Source of the DNA: Isoetes taiwanensis
Taxonomy: Eukaryota > Streptophyta > Lycopodiopsida > Isoetales > Isoetaceae
DNA: 64,000 nt
Reading direction: 5' to 3'
Assembly (NCBI GenBank): GCA_021234155.1
Contig: JAJEKV010000005.1
Coordinates: 4,468,952-4,532,951 of the forward strand
Within the stretch, counting starts at the first letter, position 1; every line of letters begins with the position of its first letter. The notes below the pieces were generated by a model. It was not told the origin of the DNA, made no database searches, and worked only from the letters and a program-made list of their open reading frames with translations. Shown here piece by piece: positions 1 to 11,999 of this stretch. The translations under genes were made by a program, and so were the position numbers.

Positions 1-145
1 GATTGTAAGGTTTAGGATTTGGAGTTTAGGGTTTCAATTGATATCATTTTTGACCCACATTCACTGCAGATAACTTCCAATAGATCTTCCATATTTCATA
101 AAAGACATTGTGCGTGCACGAACTGTTTCTTGAATGAATCGTTGA

Positions 146-199
146 ATCCTAGAGAAAATTAAGAAACCTTGACGAAGGTTTCTTAATTTTCTCTAGGAT
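146..199. repeat. Perfect inverted repeat at LINE 5' junction
   Basis: Arms 146-170 and 175-199 (25 bp each) are exact reverse complements separated by GACG. The left arm lies in the target flank and overlaps the left target-site duplication (161-176). The right arm belongs to the inserted DNA, because the sequence beyond the 3' duplication (from 2925) does not contain it. The repeat was therefore probably created during insertion. Confidence 0.9.
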
Positions 200-2910
200 C
201 TTTTTCCGAGCAGCACGCTAGAAGAAGTATGCAGCTGCCATGGCTGACATAGTTACACCCCAGGGAGTGTTGTTGCAGCAACCAGATGCTATCAAGGCCT
301 TTGTAGCAGTGCACTATGAAAGGTTTTTCAAGGAGAGCCCGCTTCCCTCACAGAGTGTTTTTCAGGAGCTGGTGCTGGCCAAGGTATTGCCAAGAATCTC
401 AGCCCTTCAAAGACAGAGCTTAGAGGAGCCATTGACGGTCACGGGGAGTTGGGGGCGATGCATGCTTTGTTGGCTCGAATAAGTGTCCCGGGTTGGACCC
501 GGAATACCGGTGGCGTTTTTCATTAGTACCGGGAGTGGGTGGTGGACTCGGGGATGCGGTGTATGTGGATCTTTTGGGGAATAACTTCGATGCATCCTCT
601 CTCAAATACGGTGTTGTACTTCACTTATACCCAAATGTAAGCATCCTAAAACCATCAATGACCGGAGGTCTATTACTCGTTATGCGTAGTGTATAAAATC
701 ATTGCTAAGGCTTTGGCGGAGAGGCTTAAGCGGTACTAGTTCATGCCATTAGCCCGAAAGCTTGATCGGGTTTTCTTCCGTGTAGCGTATATTCTTCATA
801 ATGTGGTCTTTGCTTTTGAGAGAGTGCATTGGGCTCATAGGATGAGGCAGCCCCTTGTTTTTCTTAAGCTGGACTTTGCCAAGGCTTATGACAGTGTCAG
901 CTGGCAGTTCTTGGCAGATATGATGTAGGCCTTTGGGTGTGGACCTAGTTTCAGGGAAACAGTTATGAAGCTGCACGTGTCTGCTAGGGCAACAGTGTGG
1001 TGTCAGGGTGAGACCTCTTCAATCTTCTCTGTGGGCCGAGGCATTAGGTAGGGATGTCCGTGTTTTGCAGCTTTTTCAGGTGGCAGTTGCTGACAATGTG
1101 GTGCAAGGTCTCCGCATGGGTGATGGGTCGCATGCCGGGGTTTTGCTGATCAATTTCGCGGATGATACATTCCTCTTTCTTCATGCGAGATGAGTCCAAT
1201 CTCCGGGCAACCAAGAATATTTTGGAGCCGTTTCTTTAGCTTCGGGGTGCTTGCTTAACCGGGTCGGTGCTTTCGGCCATGTGGGTGCTGGAGGAACCTC
1301 CTCTGTGTGGTTGAGTCGGTTTCCACAGGCTCTTACACCGCCACACATAGGCTGCCAAACCTGTTAGGCATACCATTTGGCTTGGACATTAATGCTAGGG
1401 CAATTTGGGCGAGACATTGGCTGAGAATCTTAAGCAAAGATCCTAACCGGTGAAGGGGAAGTAAACTCACCATGGCTGGTAGGATTCTCGTAGCCAAATC
1501 GGTGCTCAGTAGTAGCACTCATGTTTCTAAGACCTTCTCGCATATTTGGCGCCCGAAAGTGTGGTTAAGGAGCCGGATGACACCATTTGCAATTTTGTTT
1601 GAGGAGGAAATGAGGAGGAGGCTACATTGAAGGGTCGCATGGTGGAAGTGTGTGCGTCCTTAAAGGCGGGGGGCTTAGGTATGCTTGATGTGTCATTGCA
1701 CACGAAGGTTACCGTGTCGAATTCATCCGGCGGTTGTTGCGTGAGCAACAATCCCCGTGTTTGGCTCTGTGGCCGGTCCGCCACTCTATTGTGTTTAGGA
1801 AGCCAGCAATTCTGGCTCTGTTGTTGTGGGCTCTGTTTGAGGATTTGTGGCCATTTCCTCATGCTTCGCCTTTTCTTAAGGGTATCCTGAAGGCCTGGAA
1901 GGTGGTCAAGGTTCTCTTTTTATTGGATCCTAGCAGGTGTATGGTAGCCTCATCGCCCTTTCTCTGGGTACCCTTGGATTCTACATCTCCCTTGGCCTCT
2001 TCCCTACACCCAGGTACTCAGCGCCGATGGATTGCTGCAGGGGTAACATCCATCCGTGACTGGTATTGGGAGGGTCATCTGGCGCCGTGGGAATTTTTTA
2101 GGGAATGATTTGGCCTTCGGCAGTGGGACATACGGACTTGGGCCAGAATTGCTAATGCGATTCCATTGCAGTCGTCTTCTCAAGTCAATCGTGTTTGGAA
2201 GTCGCATAGTGGACTTGATGCATCTCAGTTTGTACCATCGGCTTATGGGCTTCTAGTGCTTCATGACACATTGCCGCCTTCGGATAAGTGGTTGCTTAAG
2301 CTTCCAGGGAGTAAGTGGCCCGCCATGTGGAAGTGGGCGTGGAATACATTGCCACCTCCTAAAATCCGTACCCTTTTGTGGCAGATCTTGCATCGTAGCC
2401 TCAGGGTGAATGTCCGAGTCCACAGGTTCAAGCCTCAGGTAGCAGAAACATGCCCTCTATGTGGGAGGCGTCGAGAGACCATTGAGCACTGCTTTGTCCT
2501 ATGCACAAAGGTAGGGGCAGCTTGGTCCTGAGTGAGAGCCCTCTTTGGGTCTTCACTGTGCAGTCAGAAGATTCTCTTAGGAGTCTTTCCTAGCAGTTGG
2601 CCAGTTGCCAAGCAGCAGGCGTTCCATTTATGTAGAGCTTGGTTTCTGTGGATGATTTGAAAAAGACGGAGAGCGAAGGTCTTTCAGAATGCAGTGCTTA
2701 GCCCTTTTCGGTTGGTTCCGATCTTGAGGCATAAGTTGTGGCAGGCTTACCAAGTCTCAAGCTTGTCTGGCACAGTTAAGCGGGAAATTTGGTCGACATT
2801 CCTACAGATTGTGAATCATGATGGGCACTTCATTTCTTAGCATCACACTTATCATTGTACTTGATCGCATTCTAGTGGTTTAATATAATCCTATATTCAT
2901 AAAAAAAAAA
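177..2910 (+). mobile_element. 5'-truncated L1-type LINE with poly(A) and 16-bp TSD
   Basis: The element ends in a ten-base poly(A) run (2901-2910). It is flanked by the same 16 bases, AAGAAACCTTGACGAA, at 161-176 and 2909-2924, a typical LINE target-site duplication. The content is the 3' half of a plant L1 ORF2: the linker before the reverse transcriptase, the RT palm, and a zf-RVT domain. The ORF1 and endonuclease parts are missing, as expected from 5' truncation during target-primed reverse transcription. Coding capacity is destroyed by many stops and frameshifts, so the copy is old, although the TSD is still exact. Confidence 0.9.
240..2840 (+). pseudogene. LINE ORF2 remnant: RT and zf-RVT
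   Basis: Pieces in three frames align to a plant LINE ORF2 in collinear order. 240-480 gives the pre-RT linker (ALQRQSLEEPLTV). 690-930 gives RT motifs, including LVHAISPKA and LKLDFAKAYDSVSWQFL. The catalytic FADD box is at 1155-1166. 2330-2525 encodes the zf-RVT domain, with PPKIRTLLWQILHRSL followed by CPLCGRR and EHCFVLC. A C-terminal tail with FLWMI and KRRR runs to about 2840. The frame changes at least six times and contains stops such as 481-483. It is a dead reverse transcriptase with no expected function. Confidence 0.88.
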
Positions 2911-2924
2911 GAAACCTTGACGAA

Positions 2925-4525
2925 ATAAAATCTTCATATGTAATTTAAATTTGATTTCTTATCCCGACCTTGACTCTATATATTGACTTCACCTTATGGA
3001 TTGACTTTGATAGGAGTATGTGGTTTGACTTTCACTTTTGAAGTTGGTTTTCATGGACTGCCCGACACATGCATTCCCTATATGCGACTTTGACATTTTG
3101 GAAATGATTTTAATAGGTAGATCCATAGAGTATTTTATTTTCACTTTTACTTTAGAGTTTCATTGTACTTTTTGAGTTGATTTTTGAATTCGAGTTCTTA
3201 CAGTCCTTACATATGACTTTGACTTTGTGTTTAACTCTCAATTTGGACTTGACCTTTGTTTTTGCAGTTAATCTTAATCAATTGGCCCAACACTCGACTA
3301 TCTACATTTTATTATTAGATAGAGTCCTTTGGAAAATCTCAATGAGGATAAATCTAACAATACAATACCTCAAGTTTAGTATAATGTGATTGTAATGCAT
3401 TTATTATAGTGCCATTGCAGAAGAGGGACAATTCAATGTAGCTAAAGATTAGTTATGAAGCCAAAGTAATAGCTCATGTATTAAGTTTTAACATACAATT
3501 AGAGTTTATATGGTATATCTCTCACACTCATGACAAATATCTAAACATTAAATCTCGAGCAAATTACCAATTATTATCATGAGCAATGCTCCAATTGTTA
3601 TCAAACATGAAATATACATATTTCATTTTCCTTTTTCATATGTAGCTCTACACTTTGTAGAAATTTAGAGACATGGGGTTTAGGTAATGTACGAGAATGT
3701 CAAAGGAATGTTGCATAATCCTGGGGAATCTCATAGAAACCTAGGAATGAGGAATGTTCATATAGTTTTACGAAACCTTACATCTAATGCCCATGAGTAG
3801 TGGATCATCCTTTACACATCGCTCATGTGAAGCTTAGCGATGTGTTTTATGTATAGTAAAGCACTCATCAAAGTTTACTAAAGTTCCAGCCATGCAATTT
3901 CATGCACACAACTTGGTTGAACTATAATATGATTGTTTACCATTGTATTCTTACTTCTTTACTGTTGCTTCTTTATCATACACTCTTTACAAAATCCCAA
4001 AGAATATAATTCTGACAAAGGTTTATTGATACAGTACATAATTCGTCTCATACAGTCCTCGCAGATCCTCTTAGTTTTGAAGATTTTCAGAATGCTTTGT
4101 TTGAGCTAAGGATGCAAGATTAACTATTATGTAATCAAGGTATTTTTCATAGAGGAGCTTCTTTGTGCCATTGAGTCGACCGACATGTGCTAATACGCAT
4201 TTTGTTTGAGGTAATTGTTATGCCACAAAGATCTAATCTGTACATGGCATGATATTATTGTGTGATATTCATGTCTGATGATTTTAAATGATCGGAGTGC
4301 ATTTTCTAGTGCCAAGCTAATATACAATATGTTGTTGATATTTTTCATAGAGTTTCTTTGGTTGAAGGTTGGATTCTACTTAAGATTTGTATTATAACCG
4401 ATTGTAATGCAGGTTCTAATAGGCAACCAGACAAGTAGCTTGAGAAGAAGGTTGTCGAGCATTTGGTTTCACAAATAACCTCATTATGGCATAGCAAGTT
4501 CTGGTAATATCATCGTAACACATGC
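2925..4525. other. AT-rich stretch without recognisable gene
   Basis: No coding similarity seen. The part from about 2960 to 3260 is a loose repetition of the word GACTTTGAC (also TTGACTT) and looks like a decayed short tandem repeat. The remainder is AT-rich and unstructured. Confidence 0.6.
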
Positions 4526-4541
4526 AAGTTCAATGCATACA

Positions 4542-4879
4542 AGGCCAGGCTTTTCATCTAGCAGCAGGATGGTTGCTTTGGACTATCTGGAAAAGACGAA
4601 GATTGGTAATCTTCAAAGGTCTGGATGTGGCAGATAATCGTGTTCTCCAAGAAGCTCAAGGTTACATTGTAAAGTCGTATCATTGTTCTTCACTTGCCCC
4701 TCACAAGAGGCGATTGATTTTTGAGGAGTTTTTGGATGTGCACTCTTATGCTTAGGCAGGTTGCTTCACTCGGTGGGTCTCCGCTTATCCGCTGAGATTT
4801 TATTCCTGTCTCTGCATTTATACTTGTATTTGACTCTTTGATTGAATAAAGTCTGACGTCCTTCAACAAAAAAAAAAAA
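4542..4879 (+). mobile_element. Short 5'-truncated LINE with 16-bp TSD
   Basis: The 16 bases AAGTTCAATGCATACA occur at 4526-4541 and again at 4878-4893, directly after a poly(A) run that begins at 4868. Between them lies only the C-terminal tail of a LINE ORF2 (reading frame to 4755: AFHLAAGWLLWTIWKRRR ... IFEEFLDVHSYA) and a short 3' UTR. The same protein tail and the 3' UTR words TTTTATTCCTGTCTCTGCAT and GTCCTTCAA recur on the minus strand at 12385-12773, so both belong to one LINE family. At about 340 bp it is a strongly truncated insertion. Confidence 0.9.
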
Positions 4880-4893
4880 GTTCAATGCATACA

Positions 4894-6050
4894 GTAAGCT
4901 AAAGCAGCAAGGCTTAGCTTTAATTGATTCCTCTTGCTAAGATCGTCCATTGGAGCATGGATATGTGTAGGACAGGGTTGGTTCTAAGGCCAGATGGTTT
5001 TGTCTAGTGGCTAAGCTGCTGCAATATGGTCTATTAAGTGATGCTAGTGTGCTTTGAAACTACATTATACTTGCTAGTTTATAAGCACGTGTCTTAGGGT
5101 AATGCCGGATATTTGGTTCCTGTACCTGAATTGCAGTTGCATGCTTTGCTAGAGGGTTTTATAGTGCTGCGTGTTCATGGCAATTTGAAAAGAGGTACAA
5201 ATGGTTCATAAGTCCTATTTGTAATTGTTTTCTTTATGAAAAGGAATTGAAGGTTTAGTTTATTAAGGTGGTTGGGTGCTGGCTTTGAAATGTAGCAATT
5301 GATTTTTGCATAGATTATGTTTTGTGTTTGTTTTGATGTCCTACTAGAGAAACATGCAATGATAGGTGTTTCAGTGAAGCAGGACATCTTCCAAGTAACT
5401 AGTAGATGGCATATTCAGAGATCGTAATTAAATTCCTTTGAAACAATGGTTCTAGCTTAGATCTTCACATGTGTGTCTAAATGCACACTTTTCATTTGTC
5501 TGCCCAGTATAAAGAACCCCACTTTAGTGGTTTCTATATGAGCCATAAGTATCATTATCTGAACATATACTGTGTATTGCAAATGGAATGAAGTATAACT
5601 AATACTCTCTTTGGAGCCTGCATGCCTTAAATACGCTAACAAAATCAGGTCACCTCTCGATCATGTGCTGATATCTAAAAGGCAACCAATGACAATCCAG
5701 AATTCGACCTATTTAAACAAACCAACTTCCTTATTGTTGCTACTTTACCATCATATTTGGCATGAAAACCCTTGTCAATGTGGCTATATTTGCAATCTGA
5801 GATGAGACCACACTTGCAAAGCAAAGGATGCGAAAGGCAGTCACATTTTCTGTCATAACTTCAGAACAGAGCTCGGTTTTGGTTGATCTTAGGCTTGTTG
5901 GAAAGCTTACTCTGAGAGCTTTCCAATCATATCAGATATGACATGATTTGACATGTATGCATAGAGAAACGAACAGTTTTCCGGACGGCTGCAATTTTTA
6001 GGTTTGAAGGGCACTTTGACTGGAAGGGCACTTGAAGGATTCTGAAGGGC
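4894..6050. other. Intergenic stretch, nothing recognised
   Basis: No plausible coding region. 5840-5960 contains the motif family GTCATAACTTCAGAACAGAGC ... GGAAAGC ... CTTTCCAAT, echoed at 35040-35300, probably a decayed dispersed repeat. The last bases before 6079 may be the 5' UTR of LINE copy A. Confidence 0.5.
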
Positions 6051-6078
6051 GCACACTGTGGTCCTCCAGGGACTTCAC

Positions 6079-6804
6079 ATGCCCCCCAAGAAGAAGGGAT
6101 CACCCTGCAATGGTGATCTCTTAGAGTATGAGGGGGATTCAGCCTCCCTTATTGCTCTCATTCAAGAGCTTAAGCTGGAAATAACAGGGCTAAGGACTGA
6201 GGTATCAGGAATGAGGAAGGTATTGGATGATCTGGTACTTTAAAACTCAAATTTGAAGCTCCAGAATATCGAACTTTCCACGGCACTGCAAAAGCCATCC
6301 ATTGATTACAGCAAACAAATTGAAGCTCTTGAAGGAAAGCTTGCATCCTTAGTAGCAGAAACCACTAAGGAACAAATGATTCGACATCATGAGTTTGTTT
6401 TCTCTGAACAAGCAGACCAAGAAATCAGATCGAAGAACCTCAAAATCTCAGGTATTCTTGAACCTGAAAGTGAAAATGTCACTGATACAGTTACACAGTT
6501 CTTTGCAGAGACTATGCATCTGCATGATTCTGGGTTTGTTTCTGCAAAAAGGGTAGGAAAAATAGGGTCTTATACCTGCCCTATCATAGTGAAATTCAGG
6601 AGTAAGGAAGCTCGGGATAGAGTACTGCAGAATAGGGGCTCATTGAAGGGAGAAAAAATCTGGTTGGATATGGATCTAACTCCAACTCAGCTAGAGAGTA
6701 GAAAGAAAGAATGGATGAAGGTGAAAGAGGCTAGAACATCAGGACTTGTAGCATATTTGAATCAGGGAGGCAAAGCAGTTGTAACCAATAGGAAGAGAAG
6801 GTAG
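6079..6804 (+). pseudogene. LINE ORF1, L1 ORF1p-like (Transposase_22 type)
   Basis: Start ATG at 6079 with a protein beginning MPPKKKGSP, matching copy B at 58404. One in-frame TAA (6241-6243) interrupts an otherwise continuous 241-codon frame. The N-terminal third is a heptad-rich coiled coil (LIALIQELKLEITGLRTEV). The middle holds the RRM-like segment around SKNLKISGI and the C-terminal part the LDMDLTP/RKKEW stretch typical of L1 ORF1 proteins, which bind RNA as trimers and act as nucleic-acid chaperones. The frame is well preserved for a dead element. Confidence 0.75.
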
Positions 6805-6816
6805 GAAACAGGGATC

Positions 6817-8163
6817 TTGAGATTGAGCTTATGGAATGCACATGGACTCAACCAAACAAAGATTGATGCTACATTGGATATATGGGCAACAAAGGATTTG
6901 CTTTTATTTACAGAGACTTGGGCACACCAATTTCGTCCACTACTAGATATTGATAGCTTTGATTTGATTGAACAAATCTGGAATGAAAAATTACCACGAG
7001 TAGGACGTGGTTTTGGTGGCATAGCAGTATATGGAAAATCAAAATTGAAACTAGAGGTACAGGTTGTCAGGCGTGATCAGGACAAGCAATATATGTGGCT
7101 TCAGGTAAAGACAAAAAGGTCAGTCTTGTTTTTGGCTGTATGCTATTTTGCACCTCTTAATGCTTCTGTGTATAACAAGAGAATGTTAAATAAAGAGGAT
7201 CCTTTCAGTAACTTATGCTCAGATGTCTTGCACTTTAGTAGTCTTTAGTAGTCTTGGATGCAAATTTAGATGAGATTTTGGATCCAGTTTATATGAGAAC
7301 ATCTGAAGACATTCTGTCCAATAGCATGGGCAAATTACTCGTAGAGTTTGGAACAATGTGTGGGCTAAAAATCATCAATGGCATTGGTTCTTTCATGAAT
7401 TCAGGAAAGTTCACATTTGTAAGCCGCTCTGGAGCAAGCACAGTTGATTATTTGTTGGCTAAAGATGCACGTATGATTAAGGACTTCTGGATTGGTGAAA
7501 ATCTTCTAGAATCTGATCATAAACCCCTATTTATAATGCTTAAAACATGTCATGAAACTGATTTACAGCAGCAGCAGACACCCTACACGAAGCATATAAA
7601 AAGTGCATTGAAGATTTATTGGAACAAGCCACATGGTCAGGACAATTTGTAGCAGATGCAAACCATTTTACGGGGTTAATATTGGATGCTGCAAAGCAAA
7701 CATTTGCGCATTCATGGGAGACCCTGCAATGCATGGTGGGATAAGAAATGCAAGATAGCTAGAAACAGATTGCCAAAAAGCTGCATATGTAAACCAAAAT
7801 GGTACAAGCAACTCTTGAGAAAAAGAAGCGCGATTACTTCAAAAAAAAAAAGCAAAGAGAATTGACAGAGCACCTCAAACATACACCAAAAGCGCTCCAG
7901 TTTAAGGGCAGATTTGAGCGCTTTAGTTTAAGGGAAGATGCCCTGATGCAAGTAGTAAAAGACCTCTATATAGAGTGGTCAGAATAGCATGCTAAGAATG
8001 GCCTCCAGCGCATGCATTGCTTTTAAAGAACATGAGGTGAAGGAGATATTAAGTGATATGGCTAATAATAAAGCATGTGATTTGGATGGCGTGTGTGTGG
8101 AGCTCCTAAAATGGGGCGGACAGAGGACTTTGTCCACAGTTACAGGCTTGATATTTTTTAGAA
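6817..8163 (+). pseudogene. LINE ORF2: endonuclease and start of RT
   Basis: 6817-7248 encodes the N-terminal part of an APE-type endonuclease (LWNAHGLNQTK, TETWAHQF, GRGFGGIAVYG). 7254-7600 continues with SGKFTFVSRSGASTVDYLLA and the catalytic SDHKPL motif. The GDFNAR catalytic segment, still visible in copy B at about 59577, is deleted here around 7235-7255, where a TAGTAGTCT duplication marks the break. 7799-7987 is the basic linker, and 7989-8163 starts the RT (MANNKACDLDG, ELLKWGG) before the element ends. At least three frame changes occur, so no product is expected. Confidence 0.78.
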
Positions 8164-8199
8164 AATCTCCATGAAAGGAAACGTAATGATTCTTCATTG

Positions 8200-11100
8200 A
8201 CTCAATAAACGAGGTGCACCCTGGACTATCACAGTCGTCGGATTCGTCGATCCTACGACTCGTCGATCCTACGACTCGTCGATCCTACGACTCAGACCGA
8301 ATGTTGGGGCTTCTGGGCACCTCTCGTTTCATTTATAGTCATTTATGATTGGACGCGCCTATGATTTTGAAATATGAAATACGATTTCGCCTAAGGTTTT
8401 GAGGGAATATCGAACCTTTATACGGCTTTGCCTAAGATTTTAGAATATGAGATACGGGGGCTCGAACCTCTACCAAAATAACTCAATGTCCTAATAAGAC
8501 TACTTTAACCGATCTACCCAATGAGCCAATGTGATTATGTTTTATCTTGAATCTATGTTTTTTTTTTTTTAATAACAACCCATTCAATTGTTTTAGGGAT
8601 ATATAGTCTTTGGTTTCAGGAATTGTTATTTTTACATCCATATGATTTATCATTGGAGGCGCCTATGACTTTGAAATATGAAATACGAGTTCGTCTAAGG
8701 TTTTGAGAGCTAATATCTAACCTCTATACGGCTTTGCCTAAGATTTTAGAATATGAAATACAGGGTTCGAACCTCTACCAAAATAACTCAATGTCCTAAT
8801 AAGACTACTTTAATCAATATACCCAGTGAGCTAATGTGATTATTTTTTATCTTGAAACTGTTTTTTTTTTATATAACAACATATTCAATTGTTTTAGGGA
8901 TATATGGTCTATGGTTTCGGGAATTGTTATTTTTACATCCATATTAAATCCCCCTAGAACCCCCTGTTATTCTAAACGGGGTGCAACCCTGGACTACCAC
9001 AGTCGTCGGATTCGTTGATCCTATGACCCAGATTGTATGTTGGGGTCTCTGGGCACCTCTGGTTTCGCGTATAGTCATTTATGATTGGAGGCGTCTATGA
9101 TTTTGAAATATGAAATACGATTTCGCCTAAGGTTTTGAGGGGATATCGAACCTCTATACGGCTTTGTCAAACATTTTAGAATATGAAGGCTCAAACCTCT
9201 ATCAAAATAACTCAATTTCCTAATAAGACTACTTTAACCAATATATCCAGTGAGCTAATGTAATTATTTTTTATCTTGAATCTATGTTTTTTTATAACAA
9301 CCTATGATTTTGAAATATGAAATACGAGTTCGCCTAAGGTTTTGAGAGAATATCTAACCTCTATACCGCTTTGCCTAAGATTTTAGAATATGAAATATGG
9401 GGGTTCAAACCTCTACCAAAATAACTCAATGTCCTAATAAGACTAATTTAACCAATATACTCAGTGAGCTAATGTGATTATTTTTTATCTTGAATCTATG
9501 TTTTTTTATTTTATTTTATAACCACCTATTCAATTGTTTTAGGGATATATGGTCTATGGTTTCGGGAGTTGTTATTTTTACATCCATATCAAATCCCCTT
9601 GGAACCCCCTGTTATTTTGCTATATATTCTAAACAAGATGCACCCTGGACTACTACAATCGTCGGATTCGTCGATCCTACGGCCTAGATCGTATGTTGTC
9701 CCTGTTATTTTGCTATATATTCTAAACGAGGTGCACCCTGGACTACCACAGTCGTCGGATTCGTCGATCCTACGGCCCAGATCGTATGTTGGGGCCTCTG
9801 GGCACCTCTCGTTTCGCTTATAGTCATTTATCATTGGAGGCGCCTATAATTTTGAAATATGAAATACGAGTTCGCCTAAGGTTTTGAGAGAATATCTATC
9901 TCTATACGGCTTTGCCTAAAATTTTAGAATATGAAAAACAGGGGTTCGAACCTCTACTAAAATAACTCAATGTCCTATTAAGACTACTTTAACCGATATA
10001 CCTAGTGAGCTAATGTGATTATTTTTTATCTTAAATTTATGTTTTTTTTATAACAACCTATTCAATTATTTTAGGGATATATGGTCTATAGTTTCGGGAA
10101 TTGTTATTTTTACATCCATATCAAATCCGCCTAGAACCCCCTGTTATTTTGCTACATATTTCTAAACGAGGTGCACCATGGACTACCACAATCGTCGAAT
10201 TCGTCGATCCTACGGCCCACATCGTATGTTGGGGCCTCTGGAAACCTCTCGCTTCACTTATAGTCATTTATCATTGGAGGTGCCTATGATTTTGAAATAT
10301 GAAATCAGTGTAGTACCGTGCTTTTACCGCATCAGACGCCTATGGTAATGCGTCGCAAACGTGACAAGACGGGTGACGTGACGTCACCGATTTAACGTCA
10401 TTTAAAAGTACGTTAAAATGTTGTTGTTCAAAATACGCCGACGGTGACGCATTTGTACCATAAAATACGATGGTACGCATTTTTAACCTTTTTTGTGAAA
10501 AATCAAAAAAATACTGCACCGTACCTATAAAGTCGCATCGCACAGCAAAAAAGTACGCACTGCACGCCGCACGTTAAACAACAGATAAATTTTTTTTTTT
10601 TTTAATCATTGTTTGCACAAAATGCTTAAGTACGTACTGTACGTCCCGGCACGGTACGTAAGTACTTTAACTCGTACAGTACGCGTACGTAAACAACACT
10701 GTATGAAATACAAGTTCGCCTAAGGTTTTGAGAGAATATCTAACCTCTATACGGCTTTGCCAAGATTTTTAGAATATGAAATACGGGGGTTCGAACCTCT
10801 GGCAAAATAATTCAATATCCTAATAAGACTACTTTAACCAATATACCGAATGAGCTAATGTGATTATTTTTTATCTTGAAACTCTATTTCTTTTTTTTAT
10901 ATAACAACCTATTCAATTGTTTTAGGGATATATGGTCTATGGTTTTGGAAATTGTTATTTTTACATCCATATCAAATTCCCGTGGAACCCCCTGTTATTT
11001 TGCTATATATTCTAAGCGAGGTGCACCCTAGACTACCACAGTCGTCGGATTCGTCGATTCTATGGCCCAGATCGTATGTTGGGGCCTCTGGGCACCTCTC

Positions 11101-11995
11101 GTTTCGCTTATAGTCATTTATCATTGGAGGCGCCTATGATTTTGAAATATGAAATACGAGTTTGCCTAAGGTTTTGAGAGAATATCTAACCTTTATACGG
11201 TTTTACCTAAGATTTTAGAATATGAAATACGGGGTTCGAACCTCCACCAAAATAACTGCCACCAAAATGTGATTATTTTTTATCTTGAATCTATGTTTTT
11301 TCTTTTTTTTTTTCTTTTTTTTTTATAACAACCTATTCAATTGTTTTAGGGATATATGGTCTATAGTTTCGGGATTTGTTATTTTTACATCCATATCAAA
11401 TCCCCTGTTATTTTCCTATTATTTTGCTATATATTCTAAACGAAGTGCACCCTGGACTACCACACTCGTCGGATTCGTCGATCCTACGGCCCAGATCGTA
11501 TGCTGGGGCCTCTGGACACCTCTCGTTTCGCTTATAGTCATTTATCATTGGCGGCGCCTATGATTTAGAATATGAAATGCGAGTTTGCCTAAGGCTTTGC
11601 ACCCTGGACTACCACACTCATCGGATTTGTCGATCCTACGGCCCAGATCGTATGTTGGGGCCTCTGGACACCTCTCATTTTGCTTATAGTCATTTATCAT
11701 TGGCGGTGAAATGCGAGTTCGCTAAGGTTTTGAGAAAATATCTAACCTCTATACGGCCTTGCCTAGGATTTTAGAATATGAAATACTGGGGTTCGAACCT
11801 CTACCAAAATAACTCAATATCCTAATAAGACTACTTCAACCAATATACCCAATGAGCTAATGTGATTATTTTTTATCTTGAATCTATATTTTTTTTTATA
11901 ACAACCTATTCAATTGTTTGGGGGATATATGGTCTATTATTTTTACATCCATATGAAATCCCCCTGAAACCCCCTCTTATTTTGCTATATATTCG
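8200..11995. repeat. Tandem array of ~430-bp repeat with tRNA-like boxes
   Basis: About eight partial or complete units are recognisable by the anchors GGTGCACCCTGGACTACC (8212, 8981, 9636, 9730, 10171, 11018, 11444, 11600) and GGTTCGAACCTCT (eight versions from 8458 to 11793). A complete period is about 430-440 bp (for example 9724 to 10165). Other spacings reflect partial units or insertions. On the minus strand each unit reads an A-box-like TGGCTCATTGGGTAGA and, about 55 bp further, a B-box-like GGTTCGAACCC, so the unit probably includes a tRNA-derived SINE head. Small ORFs in the array are by-products of the repetition. Confidence 0.8.
10306..10701. mobile_element. hAT-like MITE, 396 bp, 8-bp TSD
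   Basis: The insertion interrupts one unit of the tandem array. Its ends are inverted (CAGTGTAGT... and ...AACAACACTG). It is flanked by the identical 8-mer TATGAAAT at 10298-10305 and 10702-10709. An 8-bp TSD and CA...TG short TIRs are the pattern of hAT-superfamily miniature elements. The interior has no coding capacity, is rich in GTAC/ACGT words, includes TGACGTGACGTCA (10376-10388), and has a T-run at about 10590. Removing it restores the repeat unit exactly. Confidence 0.85.
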
Positions 11996-11999
11996 GTCT

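Larger units (their letters stand above)
6000..8165 (+). mobile_element. Two-ORF LINE, copy A (3'-truncated)
   Basis: ORF1 (6079-6804), an endonuclease part (6817-7560) and the beginning of the reverse transcriptase (to 8163) lie in canonical order. Copy B at 58354-62352 shares ORF1 and ORF2 and supplies the missing RT and 3' end, so A has lost everything after the RT fingers. The similarity stops at about 8165, where the tandem repeat array begins. No target-site duplication is visible because the 3' end is gone; the 5' boundary near 6000 is approximate. Confidence 0.8.

Noticed and set aside
9569-9834. Small ORFs on both strands in the repeat array
   Set aside because: They come from the tandem units (GTCGTCGGATTCGTCGATCC) and repeat with them; no independent coding evidence.
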